DNA of 37,837 nt from Syntrophaceae bacterium UBA2280. Its GTDB lineage: Bacteria; Desulfobacterota; Syntrophia; Syntrophales; Smithellaceae. A model generated the notes under the pieces. The model did not search any database. It saw only the letters and a list, made by a program, of their open reading frames with translations, and was not told the origin of the DNA. Location of the stretch: assembly GCA_002347685.1 (NCBI GenBank), contig DDWS01000029.1:26129-63965 (forward strand), written 5' to 3'. How positions within the stretch are numbered: the stretch's first letter is position 1; each line of letters opens with the position of its first letter. Made by a program: the position numbers and the translations under genes. This document shows positions 8,487-16,930 of this stretch, in pieces.

Positions 8487-8545
8487 TCCGCATATGTTTA
8501 CGATGAGCTATAAACTGCTCCCTATCCACCATCAACTATACACCA
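8487..8545 (-). repeat. Degenerate CTAT/ACCA-rich linker between dsrK and dsrJ
   Basis: About 60 bp made of loosely repeated short words (CTATAAACT, CTATCCACCA, CAACTATACACCA, CACTATTTACCA) with a very different composition from the flanking genes. It contains no open reading frame and no hairpin I can support. The words recur at roughly 10-13 bp spacing. Confidence 0.45.
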
Positions 8546-8549
8546 GTCA

Positions 8550-10151
8550 CTATTTACCAATCTCATCGCCCCGCAGATCCGTTGATCTTTCCTTCTCTCC
8601 CTTCATCACGAGGGCGTTGCCCAAAAGCTCATGAACACCCATGACACTTACACCCGGCACCCAGTAGTCCATGAGCGTTGTCAGCGTCGCGCGGTCGATG
8701 GCGCAGATGCAGCCCAGCCGGTTGACGTCGTGTTTTTTCACCACGTCGCGCACAGCCATCGCACGGGGCATGCCGCCGCGCATCCGCATTTCCATATTTT
8801 CGTCGTTGCCCAGTCCCGCGCCTGCGCCGCAGCAGAAGGTTTTTTCGCGGATCGTGTCTTCGGCCATTTCATAAAAATGATGACAGGTGTTTTCTATAAT
8901 GTACCGGGGTTCTTCAAAAAGCCCCATGGCACGGGCGGGATTGCACGAATCATGAAACGTCAGTTTAATATGGTTGTTGCGCTTCGGGTCGAGTTTCAGT
9001 TTGCCGTTGCGGATCAGGTCCGCCGTGAACTCGACAATATGCACCATTTTGGTGGATCGGGCGTTTTCAAACCGCGTTTGCGTAATGGGTGACACGGGTT
9101 CCTGCAGAAAATCGGCCGGACCGTTCATCGTATCCATGTACTGATGAATCACCCGCCACATGTGCCCGCATTCGCCGCCCAGAATCCATTTGACGCCCAG
9201 GCGTTTGGCTTCCGCATAAATCTTGGCGTTGAGGCGTTTGATCATCTCATGCGACGTGAAGAGGCCGAAGTTTCCGCCTTCCGAGGCATAGGTACTGAAG
9301 GTGTAATTCAGACCGATTTCATGAAAGAGCATCAGGTACCCCATACAGGTATACGTTCCGGGATCGGCAAAGTAGTCGGCGGACGGTGTGACAAAAAGAA
9401 TATCCGCCCCCTTCCTGTTGATCGGAACATCCACACGGACGCCGGTGCGGTCTTCGATATCATCGGCCAGAAATTCGAGCATGTCTTTGATGCCGCCGGG
9501 CTGAATGCCCAGATGATTTCCGGTGCGGAAACAGTTGGCGGCTGGTTCGAGCACCCAGTTGATGTTGCAACCGACCAGATTCAGAAGTTCGCGACCGATC
9601 ATGGTGATTTCCGCCTGATCGATGCCGTAGGGGCAGAAGACCGAACAACGGCGGCATTCCGTGCACTGGTAGAAATAGTAAAACCATTCTTTGAGCACAT
9701 CGACGGTGAGATCACGCGCACCGGCAAGTTCTCCGAAGCATCTGCCTGACGTCGTAAAGTAGCGACGGTAAACTGAACGAATGAGTTCGGCACGCAATAC
9801 GGGCATATTTTTCGGATCGCCGGAACCGATATAAAAGTGGCATTTGTCCGCACAGGCGCCGCAGCGTACGCAGATGTCCATAAAAAGACGGAAGGAGCGG
9901 TATTTTTCCAAACGATCTTTCATGCCGTCCAGAATGATCTTTTTCCAATTATCCGGCAGTTTCCAGTCGGAGTCGTTAGGCTGCCAGGCCCGCGGATTGG
10001 GCATATCCAGCGCCGTCAGATTCTTTGCGGCGGCGGCGTGGCTCCAGGTGCCCGGACGGAAATCGACGGGTGTTTTCATCCATTCGGTTGCCGGCGTCTC
10101 GAAATTGATCCGGATCAGTTCATCCGGTTTGGGAATTTTGGCAAACGACAT
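8550..10151 (-). CDS. dsrK: DsrK, HdrD-like catalytic iron-sulfur subunit
   Basis: A 533-residue cytoplasmic protein related to heterodisulfide reductase HdrD. Two ferredoxin clusters appear near residues ~90-175 (CVRCGACADKCHF and CTECRRCSVFCPYG). The C-terminal half carries the CCG-type cluster region, with HDSCNPARAMG, then TFCCGAGAGLG, then LGCICAIDRA. The last element has C-x-C rather than the textbook C-x-x-C. DsrK is thought to reduce the DsrC trisulfide or disulfide produced by DsrAB, using electrons from DsrM. The start codon is 2 bp after the dsrM stop, with the ribosome-binding site (GAAGGAG) inside the dsrM end. This copy, next to canonical dsrM and dsrJOP, is taken as the true DsrK. 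Confidence 0.94.
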   Translation of the reverse strand: MSFAKIPKPDELIRINFETPATEWMKTPVDFRPGTWSHAAAAKNLTALDMPNPRAWQPNDSDWKLPDNWKKIILDGMKDRLEKYRSFRLFMDICVRCGACADKCHFYIGSGDPKNMPVLRAELIRSVYRRYFTTSGRCFGELAGARDLTVDVLKEWFYYFYQCTECRRCSVFCPYGIDQAEITMIGRELLNLVGCNINWVLEPAANCFRTGNHLGIQPGGIKDMLEFLADDIEDRTGVRVDVPINRKGADILFVTPSADYFADPGTYTCMGYLMLFHEIGLNYTFSTYASEGGNFGLFTSHEMIKRLNAKIYAEAKRLGVKWILGGECGHMWRVIHQYMDTMNGPADFLQEPVSPITQTRFENARSTKMVHIVEFTADLIRNGKLKLDPKRNNHIKLTFHDSCNPARAMGLFEEPRYIIENTCHHFYEMAEDTIREKTFCCGAGAGLGNDENMEMRMRGGMPRAMAVRDVVKKHDVNRLGCICAIDRATLTTLMDYWVPGVSVMGVHELLGNALVMKGEKERSTDLRGDEIGK

Positions 10152-10153
10152 GG

Positions 10154-11143
10154 CTACTCCTTCTCCACCGGCAGACCGACCGCTTTCATTTTATCGCAAA
10201 ACTCGTCTTCATATTCTTCATAGGTGTGTACTTTTACAGGGGCGTTCCAGGGATTGATATGCCTTTGGCTGCGGTTGTTGTTGATCAGATTGCGCGTCGG
10301 GCTCATAAAAATGCCGCCCAGGTGCATAAGCTTGCTCCACGGCAGCCAGGCCATCAGAACGAATACGAAGCCGAGATGCATATAGAGGAGTACGCCTGCT
10401 TGTTCGGGAACGACCGGCGTAAAAGTGACCCAGCCGATCACCGTGCTTTTGACGGAAAGGAGATCAACAGGGAAGAAGTGCCTCATCAAAAGTCCCGTCA
10501 CGGCAATTCCGGCGATCAAAAGCAAAGCGAAATAATCGGTCAACAAGGAGATGTACCGCATCTGTGGAAGAACGACTCTTCGCAAAAAGAGATAGGTCAG
10601 TCCGGCCAGCAGCGCCGCATCGCTTAAATAAAGCGCCGGAGCGCCGATTTCGAAAAACCCGTCCAGCCCGGCAAGGAAGTTTACACATGGCAAGATGGGC
10701 TCCGTAAAAAATCGCAGATGCCGCAATGCCACGACGAGCAGCGATCCGTGGAACATCAACCCGAAAAACCACAGCCATTTGGCGCTGCCATACACCGGCC
10801 GTCCGTCGATCATTTTCACATCGGTATTGCGGAAAAGCGACCGAAACAGGAAAATCTCTTCGGCCATTCTTCCGATCACACCCCAGGGGCCTGCGGGGTT
10901 CTCCACTGGATTGTTTTTTATCCAGGGCAGGCCCTTTTGCTGGCCGCAGGTGGTGGGAATGCGGAAAGGAACGGGGGCTTTCGCCCACTTCACAATCCGG
11001 TAGACAAACCCACCCAGGAAAACGGCGAAAACAATATAAGGCACATACATCGTCAGGACAGAGCTTGCGGTCGTGCCGGCCGCGATGGCCCAGGACAGAA
11101 AGGCGATGACGAAAACAGCAACGAAGGATAGCAGTAAATTCAT
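10154..11143 (-). CDS. dsrM: DsrM, NarI-like cytochrome b subunit
   Basis: An approximately 329-residue membrane protein of the NarI/HdrE-like di-haem cytochrome b family, with about six hydrophobic segments and several histidines within or near them (for example MFHGSLLVVALRHLR and LLMRHFFPVD). The motif PFRIPTTCGQQKGLPWI after the second helix is typical of genuine DsrM. It oxidises menaquinol and feeds DsrK. I place the start at the ATG at 11143 because it opens directly into the first helix and has AGGGAAG upstream; the longer reading frame would run into the previous gene. It is coupled to dsrK with a 2-bp gap. Confidence 0.94.
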   Translation of the reverse strand: MNLLLSFVAVFVIAFLSWAIAAGTTASSVLTMYVPYIVFAVFLGGFVYRIVKWAKAPVPFRIPTTCGQQKGLPWIKNNPVENPAGPWGVIGRMAEEIFLFRSLFRNTDVKMIDGRPVYGSAKWLWFFGLMFHGSLLVVALRHLRFFTEPILPCVNFLAGLDGFFEIGAPALYLSDAALLAGLTYLFLRRVVLPQMRYISLLTDYFALLLIAGIAVTGLLMRHFFPVDLLSVKSTVIGWVTFTPVVPEQAGVLLYMHLGFVFVLMAWLPWSKLMHLGGIFMSPTRNLINNNRSQRHINPWNAPVKVHTYEEYEDEFCDKMKAVGLPVEKE

Positions 11144-11168
11144 AAATATGATCTTCCCTGCCCCATGT

Positions 11169-12779
11169 TCATTCCCATGACGGTTTCTCGCCAAAGCGGA
11201 TCATCGATTTCTTCATGCCGTCCAGAGCATTAACCATGAGTTCGACCAGCCCGCCGTAATACAGGCGGCTTCGTTCTTCGGCGTCATAATAATGGATCAG
11301 ATCACGGATCGTCCCCTTGCAGTTCGAACAGGGGGCGCAAACGTATTTTGGCGTATCCTGCCGCTCGTTCTCAAAGGCATTCAGGATCTGCATAAATTTC
11401 TTGCGGGAACTGACCAGATTGCGCCAGTCGGTAAAATTGTATCCCGACATGATGGCAAAACCGGAACCGCCGCCGCAGCAGTAGTTTTCGACACCGTGCG
11501 GCGTCATTTCGCGGAAACGCGGCGCGATTTTTCTCAAAATTCTTCTTTGCGGCTCGACAATGCCCATGGCCCGCACGACATTGCAGGGGTCGTGCAGCGT
11601 GACGGGAAAGTCGTTTTTGCGCGGATCGAATTTCAACCTGCCGCTTCTCACGATGCTTTCCAGCGTCACCAGCGCCGACTCTCTGGGCACATTCAAATCG
11701 CCGGTCAAAAGCCGGTCGGCAATGACGGTCAGCGCTTTGTGTGCGTGACCGCATTCGCCGATAACGATTTTTTCCACTTTGAGCCGTCGGGCAATGTCCG
11801 CATGTTTGACGGCCACACGCGCAAATTGCACGTCGTCGTACCACAGACCGTAATTGACGGCATCATAACCTGCGGCCTCTGAAGACATTGTCCACGAAAG
11901 GCCGGCCGCCTGGAAGATAATCGCAAAAGCGCCGACATTTTCCGGCCAGGCCAGCATCTCTCCGGCGTTGTGCAAAAGCAGAATATCCGCACCTTCGACA
12001 TCCCAGGGAATATCGACTTTATAGCCTGTGATCTCTTCCATTTCTTCCTGGATGAATTCGGCGCAGTCTTTGGCTGCAGCCGGCGTCATGCCGGTTGTGG
12101 AACCGACTTTCAGATGCTGGAGGGTGCCTCTGTCGTGGATTTCTTTCGGCGCAATGCCCATTTCCTGAGAAAAGAGCTTGCGGATTTCGTGAGTGATCAA
12201 TCCGTTGTCCACACCAATCGGGCAGACCGTGGCACAGCGGCGGCACAGCGTGCAGCGGTAAGACAGCTCAGCCAGGCGTGCGATCGTCGTCCAGTTGAGG
12301 TCGATGTCGCCGGTCAGCCTGGCGGTGATCTTTCCGCCGGCCCGGAGATACTTTTTGTAAATTCGGCGAAGGACTTCAGAGCGGAAAATGGGCCGGTAAA
12401 TTTCCTGGCGGCCGCTCATTTCATAGGCCGGGCAGGCGTCCGAACAGGTCTGGCACCGGGCGCAGTGTTCCATGGATAAAGTGAGCGGCTGCAAAAACGT
12501 CCAGTTGTTTTCTTTTTCAAAAAGTTTCTTCAGCCCTGAAAGAAATTGGCGCACCAGCGCTTCCTCTTCTTCGCGGCTGGCGGGTTTCGGGATGCCGATG
12601 GCGACTGTATCGTCGAGAGAGGCTTCGATATTTTTGATTTTCTCGGGTTTGAGCGGCGTCGGAATGCTTTCATTGAAATCCTCGTAAGGTGGAGGCAGAG
12701 GCGCGAGCTCTCCCGGTTCGATAGGGCACAGGCAATCCGCATTCATGCTAATATCGGCCGGTTTCAGGAGGGTTTTCAT
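11169..12779 (-). CDS. Second DsrK/HdrD-like iron-sulfur protein (K2)
   Basis: A 536-residue paralogue of DsrK. It has two ferredoxin clusters (CARCQTCSDACPAY and CTLCRRCATVCPIG) and a CCG region read as HDPCNVVRAMG, YCCGGGSGF and CAPCSNCKG. The final element has C-x-x-C plus a further cysteine, unlike the C-x-C of the neighbouring DsrK. It also has a longer acidic, proline-rich N-terminal extension with a CLC motif (about residues 17-19). Its ATG overlaps the M2 stop by 4 bp, so M2 and K2 form a coupled pair, and dsrM starts 25 bp beyond its end. It probably forms a separate membrane thiol/disulfide or DsrC-type reductase with M2; the exact substrate is unknown. It resembles the TmcB/HdrD class more generally. 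Confidence 0.85.
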   Translation of the reverse strand: MKTLLKPADISMNADCLCPIEPGELAPLPPPYEDFNESIPTPLKPEKIKNIEASLDDTVAIGIPKPASREEEEALVRQFLSGLKKLFEKENNWTFLQPLTLSMEHCARCQTCSDACPAYEMSGRQEIYRPIFRSEVLRRIYKKYLRAGGKITARLTGDIDLNWTTIARLAELSYRCTLCRRCATVCPIGVDNGLITHEIRKLFSQEMGIAPKEIHDRGTLQHLKVGSTTGMTPAAAKDCAEFIQEEMEEITGYKVDIPWDVEGADILLLHNAGEMLAWPENVGAFAIIFQAAGLSWTMSSEAAGYDAVNYGLWYDDVQFARVAVKHADIARRLKVEKIVIGECGHAHKALTVIADRLLTGDLNVPRESALVTLESIVRSGRLKFDPRKNDFPVTLHDPCNVVRAMGIVEPQRRILRKIAPRFREMTPHGVENYCCGGGSGFAIMSGYNFTDWRNLVSSRKKFMQILNAFENERQDTPKYVCAPCSNCKGTIRDLIHYYDAEERSRLYYGGLVELMVNALDGMKKSMIRFGEKPSWE

Positions 12780-13738
12780 TTCGTGTCCTTTGGCGTTGAA
12801 GAGGCGATTTCCTTCCAGGATTTATCGCCATCCGCTCCAATGTGTTTGGCGCTCCAGTTCGGGCGATAATTTAAATTCTTTGAAACAGCTGTCTCTATGG
12901 CATTGCCGGGGCTACTGGGCCGGTCGTCCCATTTGACCTGATGGTAGAGAAAATATTTCATAAACATGTGCGACATGTGGGTCAGCGGTATGTAGGCAGC
13001 CAGAAGCGAAGCCAGCAGAATCGTCGCGGCTCCGGGAATACTCTGCCCCGGCTCATAGCCCGGCGCAAAAGTTCCCGCGGTCAAAAGCCCCGCGAGATAG
13101 GCCCTGGCCGCATCGAAAGAAGGATCGGCAAAGGCCGCGGCCAGCACCGCACAGAGGAAAAACGCCATAATCAAAACGATGTTGAAATAATCCGCCGGTG
13201 TTGCATAAAGCCTGAACTCACGGTCGGACAGACGCCTGTAAAGCAGTCCCAGCGAACCGGCAAGCCCTGCAACCAGGCCGATCCAGCCGCAGGCAACTGT
13301 CACACCGCCGAGTCCGATGCGGAGCATTCCACCTTCGGCAGACAAAGAAGGCGCCCACAGCGTCAAAGCGGTATCCATCAGAAGCAGGACAACCGTCGCC
13401 AGCATCAGATACAGCCCCAGATGAAACGGAAAGGAAATCAGCCAGAGCCTTTTATTTTCCTTTCGCAGCCCTCTTAAAAGCAGGATTTCCGGCGCCATGT
13501 ATTTCAGCTCATTGGCGGACGATGTCTCATAAGGGAACTTCCACCAGTCCGTCTCTTCCATATAAGAGCCGCCGTAAGCGGAGCGCGCGGCTTTTTCGTG
13601 CCGGACCGGATAAATTTCCCAGCGGACATGCAAAGGAAACCTCAGCTGCCTGTAGATACGATAGACAACTGCCAAAAGAAATACGGCAACACAAATATAT
13701 GTAAAGATGTAGAAGCCCATAAAACGCACCGGTATCAT
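12776..13738 (-). CDS. Second DsrM/NarI-like membrane cytochrome b (M2)
   Basis: A 320-residue membrane protein with about six hydrophobic segments, resembling the NarI/DsrM/TmcC family. The large soluble insertion after the first helix (residues ~35-95, with YMEETDWWKFPYE) differs from the PTTCGQQ motif of canonical DsrM. Histidines in helices (FPFHLGLYLML and PLTHMSHMFMKYFLYH) could bind haem b. It is coupled to K2 by a 4-bp overlap, so the two should form a quinone-linked membrane complex. The start is not certain: the first ATG at 13738 has no clear ribosome-binding site, and a second ATG lies seven codons further in. A gap of about 130 bp separates it from dsrC. Confidence 0.82.
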   Translation of the reverse strand: MIPVRFMGFYIFTYICVAVFLLAVVYRIYRQLRFPLHVRWEIYPVRHEKAARSAYGGSYMEETDWWKFPYETSSANELKYMAPEILLLRGLRKENKRLWLISFPFHLGLYLMLATVVLLLMDTALTLWAPSLSAEGGMLRIGLGGVTVACGWIGLVAGLAGSLGLLYRRLSDREFRLYATPADYFNIVLIMAFFLCAVLAAAFADPSFDAARAYLAGLLTAGTFAPGYEPGQSIPGAATILLASLLAAYIPLTHMSHMFMKYFLYHQVKWDDRPSSPGNAIETAVSKNLNYRPNWSAKHIGADGDKSWKEIASSTPKDTK

Positions 13739-13807
13739 TCACACGGTTAATTTGATTTTGAGGCTGTTTCAAATTCCTTTCAATCCATCAGCTTTGCTGC
13801 GGCCGCG

Positions 13808-13821
13808 TGACCTTCAGGTCA
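13808..13821. repeat. Short palindrome in the dsrC-M2 gap
   Basis: A 14-base sequence, TGACCT-TC-AGGTCA, forms a perfect 6-bp inverted repeat in the 132-bp gap between dsrC and M2, the longest gap inside the dsr operon before dsrP. It could be a regulator half-site pair or a weak RNA hairpin marking a processing point. No T tract follows, so it is not a standard terminator. Confidence 0.3.
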
Positions 13822-13870
13822 TTCAAACCGTCCCCTGCAAACAGGCAGCAGCGCCAGTTCGGAATTGAAA

Positions 13871-14191
13871 TTACACACAGCCCGTCGGTTTGGAGAGCCC
13901 CGCCAGTTTACAGGCCCCTTTCGCCGGTCCGGTCGGGAACAGCTCATAGAGCTTCTTCATATCGATCTTCAGATCCTTGCAGATCTTCCGGATCATCGGT
14001 GCAATGCCGAACTGTTGAAAATAATTTCGCAGGTAATTGATTACCATCCAGTGCTCTTCGGTTAATTTCCCCTCAATATCTTCCACATGAGCGTAAGCTT
14101 CCGCGAATTCCTCGTTCCACTTGTCGAGTTCCTGCAGGAATCCATCTTCATCCACTTCATACGTTTTACCTGCTAATTCGATCTGCGGCAT
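13871..14191 (-). CDS. dsrC: DsrC, sulfur-carrier protein for DsrAB
   Basis: A 106-residue soluble protein of the DsrC/TusE family. The C-terminal arm reads GACKLAGLSKPTGCV, with cysteines at 94 and 105 separated by ten residues and the second in the penultimate position. This is the pattern of true DsrC, able to form the trisulfide that carries the sulfite-derived sulfur atom; TusE homologues keep only the last cysteine. A third cysteine is at 71. The ATG at 14191 is chosen because AGGAGG lies 8 bases upstream; that ribosome-binding site is encoded in the last codons of dsrN, whose stop is 2 bp before this start. A TTG two codons earlier would sit too close to the site. Confidence 0.97.
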   Translation of the reverse strand: MPQIELAGKTYEVDEDGFLQELDKWNEEFAEAYAHVEDIEGKLTEEHWMVINYLRNYFQQFGIAPMIRKICKDLKIDMKKLYELFPTGPAKGACKLAGLSKPTGCV

Positions 14192-14193
14192 AA

Positions 14194-15627
14194 TCAAAAC
14201 CTCCTGTTGATATGTATGTTGTCTTCAAATATTTGATTTTCGTTGCGGTACTGCCGGGCCCGATCAATGATCGCACCCGCCCATCCGGGCGTTCCCAGGG
14301 CATGCAGGTGCGTAAAGCCAGCCAGGATATTTTTCCTGCACAGTCCTTCGCGGTGGCCGTTTATTCCCGTTCCCTTCCGGACGCTGAAAGCGGTGTATGT
14401 GTTTTCTTCCCTCTGAGACAGAATCCGGCAATAATGAAACTCATGACCGGATAGGGTTGTGCCAACCGGGAAATAAGGATTTTCATGATCCACAGTCAGG
14501 GTGGTATAGCCGTGACCCTGCGGTTTTTTCTCCAGACTGAATGTCACCGGCAGAGCGCCGGCCATCGGATAATGCTGATCGTCGATTTGAAGGGATTCTC
14601 CCAGGTAGATAAAGCCGCCGCATTCTGCGTAAATCGGCAGGCCTTTTTCAGCCGCTTCCTTGACGGACAGGCGGAAGGATTCATTCCGGGCCAGCTGTCC
14701 GGCCTGAGTTTCGGGAAAACCGCCGCCGATATAGAGAGCATCAACGGGCGGAAGCACTTTATCCTCCAGAGCATTGATAGAAATCACCCTGGCGCCGCGG
14801 TCGGTGAGAGCCTCAATATTTTCCTGATAGTAAAACTGAAACGCCGCATCTTTGATCATACCTATCGTAACGGTCCCGGCAGAACTTGTACGGGCCTTCG
14901 CCGGCTTGGGGAAGGCCCCTACTTTCCAGGGATGCGCGCTTCGTGCCACAGCCAGCAGGCCGGAAATGTCCAGGTAATCCCGGGCGATTTTGCCCGCTTT
15001 CTCAAGGGCCTGCCGCACATGGTCGTGTTCCTCGGGAGGAATCAGCCCCAGATGGCGCTGCACAAAGGGCAGATCCGGCAGGCGCGGCACTACGCCGTAA
15101 ACTGGCAGGCCCGTCGATTCTTCGATGGACCTGCGGATCACGGAGGCATGGCGGCTGCCGTTGACCCTGCTTAAGATGACGCCCTGAATATTCACCGCCG
15201 GATCGAGGGCCTTGCAACCCAGCACCATGGCCGCCGCCGTCCGGGTGACCTTGTCGCAATCCACCACCAGGATGACCGGCGCGGCAAGAAGCTTGGCCAG
15301 TTCGGCCGTGCTGAACTCGCCTTCGCTGTTCACGCCATCGTAAAGACCGCGGTTTCCCTCAATGATTGAAACACCGTCTTTCGCGGCATGGCGTGTAAAA
15401 GACTGAACCACCCGCTCGGATCCCATGAGATAGGTGTCCAGATTGAAGGCGGGACCGGACGCCGCCCGGGCCAGCCAAGCGGCATCAATATAGTCCGGTC
15501 CTTTTTTAAAAGGAGCAACCCCGATACCCTGATGGCGCAGGGCAACCGTCATGGCCACAGAAAGGGTTGTTTTCCCCGCACCGCCCCGGAGAGCAGCGAT
15601 GATGATTCGCGGGCGCATCTGATTCAT
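14194..15627 (-). CDS. dsrN: DsrN, cobyrinate a,c-diamide synthase-like sirohaem amidase
   Basis: A protein of about 477 residues of the CobB/CbiA family. An N-terminal P-loop-type motif (GGAGKTTLSVA) and the segment GPDYIDAAWL mark the ATP-dependent ligase domain. A C-terminal class I-like glutamine amidotransferase domain has its nucleophile cysteine in YAECGGFIYLGE. In dsr operons this protein is thought to amidate sirohaem to the amide form found in DsrAB; elsewhere the same family makes cobyrinate diamide for B12. Position between dsrD and dsrC favours the DsrN role. The ATG at 15627 is preferred over the longer frame because AGGATGG lies just upstream and the longer frame would overlap dsrD. 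Confidence 0.93.
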   Translation of the reverse strand: MNQMRPRIIIAALRGGAGKTTLSVAMTVALRHQGIGVAPFKKGPDYIDAAWLARAASGPAFNLDTYLMGSERVVQSFTRHAAKDGVSIIEGNRGLYDGVNSEGEFSTAELAKLLAAPVILVVDCDKVTRTAAAMVLGCKALDPAVNIQGVILSRVNGSRHASVIRRSIEESTGLPVYGVVPRLPDLPFVQRHLGLIPPEEHDHVRQALEKAGKIARDYLDISGLLAVARSAHPWKVGAFPKPAKARTSSAGTVTIGMIKDAAFQFYYQENIEALTDRGARVISINALEDKVLPPVDALYIGGGFPETQAGQLARNESFRLSVKEAAEKGLPIYAECGGFIYLGESLQIDDQHYPMAGALPVTFSLEKKPQGHGYTTLTVDHENPYFPVGTTLSGHEFHYCRILSQREENTYTAFSVRKGTGINGHREGLCRKNILAGFTHLHALGTPGWAGAIIDRARQYRNENQIFEDNIHINRRF

Positions 15628-15640
15628 AATCGGCCATCCT

Positions 15641-15865
15641 TTATTCTTTCGGAAAAAATTCCGCAAGCATCACATAGGTTGAACTGCCGCTCGACCAGTA
15701 TTGCAGCACCTCTTCATCGAGCAGGGACTGCACGGCGGTCTGCACGGCATGACGATCCTCACCGGGGAACCACCGGACAACATCCCGGATGTAAAACATC
15801 TTCTTGTCCCCCTTGGATTTTTCTTTGAATAATTCAGCAACCCGGGTCTTTAAATCGTCACTCAT
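15641..15865 (-). CDS. dsrD: DsrD, winged-helix activator of DsrAB
   Basis: A 74-residue protein matching DsrD of sulfate/sulfite reducers, with the run KKMFYIRDVVRWFPG in the centre and a winged-helix-like arrangement. Studied DsrD binds DsrAB and raises sulfite-reduction activity rather than acting on DNA. Its presence argues for a reductive, not a sulfur-oxidising, Dsr pathway. The ATG at 15865 follows the dsrB stop by 2 bp, with GGGGGTGA as the ribosome-binding site lying in the dsrB end; an in-frame earlier start would lie inside dsrB. Confidence 0.95.
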   Translation of the reverse strand: MSDDLKTRVAELFKEKSKGDKKMFYIRDVVRWFPGEDRHAVQTAVQSLLDEEVLQYWSSGSSTYVMLAEFFPKE

Positions 15866-15867
15866 GA

Positions 15868-16929
15868 TCACCCCCATTTGAACTGCGTTGATGTACGGAA
15901 TGTTTCATAGGCCATATCAAAATCATCGATGTGCTTGTCCGTGAAGGGAATACCCGTCAGACTGAAGAACCTCTCCCAGCCGACGCGTTCGATCCATTCA
16001 CCTACGCGCTCATGCTTTTTGGCGTGGCTTGCGTATACTTCGATGATATTCTTTACCGCATCCACAACTTCCGGCCAACGCGGAGGGTTGTTGGGAAGAA
16101 AAGGAATGGCCAGTTTAGAAAATTTGGGAGCGCTCCGGGCGTTGGATACTTTACCTCCAACCCAGATAGAGATCCCGTCGTTTTCCGGATCGGCAATAGG
16201 CATTGCCGGACAAACCGTGTAGCAGTTTCCGCAATACATGCACTTTTCATCATTGACAGTCAGGGTCTTGTTCCTCACATCACCACGGATGGCTCCGGTT
16301 GGACAGGAAGCCACCGTGGACGGAATTTCACAAAGATTCGGCACACGGCTGTTATCCGTCTTGGGAACGGTGCGGTGAATGCCCAGAATGGCAATGTCGG
16401 AACAGTGAACCGCGCCGCACATGTTCAGGCAGCAGGCCAATGCAATCCGTACATGGGCAGGCAGGGTCGAAGTGACGAAATAGTCGTAGATCTCATCCAT
16501 GAGAGCCTTGACGGGCCCGGAGGCGTCGGTGGCCGGCGTGTGGCAGTGAACCCAGCCTTGCGTGTGAACGATATTGGATATGGAATGCCCGGTTCCACCC
16601 ACCGGGTAATTGCGCCTTCCCAGTTCCGCTATCAGGGGCTCTACCTGCATCTTGTCGCTTAAGAGAAACTCGATATTGTGACGGCTTGTAAAGCGCAGGT
16701 AGCCATCGCAGTACTTATCCGCCAGTTCGCAGATCTCACGGATATGATCCGTCGAGATCAGTCTCGGTGATCCGGCGCGTACAGTATAAAGCGCCTCTCC
16801 CGATTCCCCGATGTGCATGAGCACACCCGGTTTGAGAATTTCATGGTAGAGCCATTTCCCGTAGTTTCTTTGAATAACGGGAGGCAGCATGGTTTTATAG
16901 TCAGGGGGTCCGATATCTGTTTTTGCCAT
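15868..16929 (-). CDS. dsrB: Dissimilatory sulfite reductase beta subunit
   Basis: A 353-residue subunit of the cytoplasmic alpha2beta2 sulfite reductase that reduces sulfite by electrons relayed through iron-sulfur clusters and sirohaem, with DsrC accepting the sulfur. Sirohaem/[4Fe-4S]-binding cysteines appear in ACCLNMCGAVHCSDIAIL, and a ferredoxin insert follows (CPTGAI and CMYCGNCYTVCPAMP). Length and motifs agree with DsrB. It starts 1 bp after the dsrA stop with GGAGGTG as ribosome-binding site, and dsrD follows after 2 bp. Confidence 0.98.
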   Translation of the reverse strand: MAKTDIGPPDYKTMLPPVIQRNYGKWLYHEILKPGVLMHIGESGEALYTVRAGSPRLISTDHIREICELADKYCDGYLRFTSRHNIEFLLSDKMQVEPLIAELGRRNYPVGGTGHSISNIVHTQGWVHCHTPATDASGPVKALMDEIYDYFVTSTLPAHVRIALACCLNMCGAVHCSDIAILGIHRTVPKTDNSRVPNLCEIPSTVASCPTGAIRGDVRNKTLTVNDEKCMYCGNCYTVCPAMPIADPENDGISIWVGGKVSNARSAPKFSKLAIPFLPNNPPRWPEVVDAVKNIIEVYASHAKKHERVGEWIERVGWERFFSLTGIPFTDKHIDDFDMAYETFRTSTQFKWG

Positions 16930-16930
16930 T

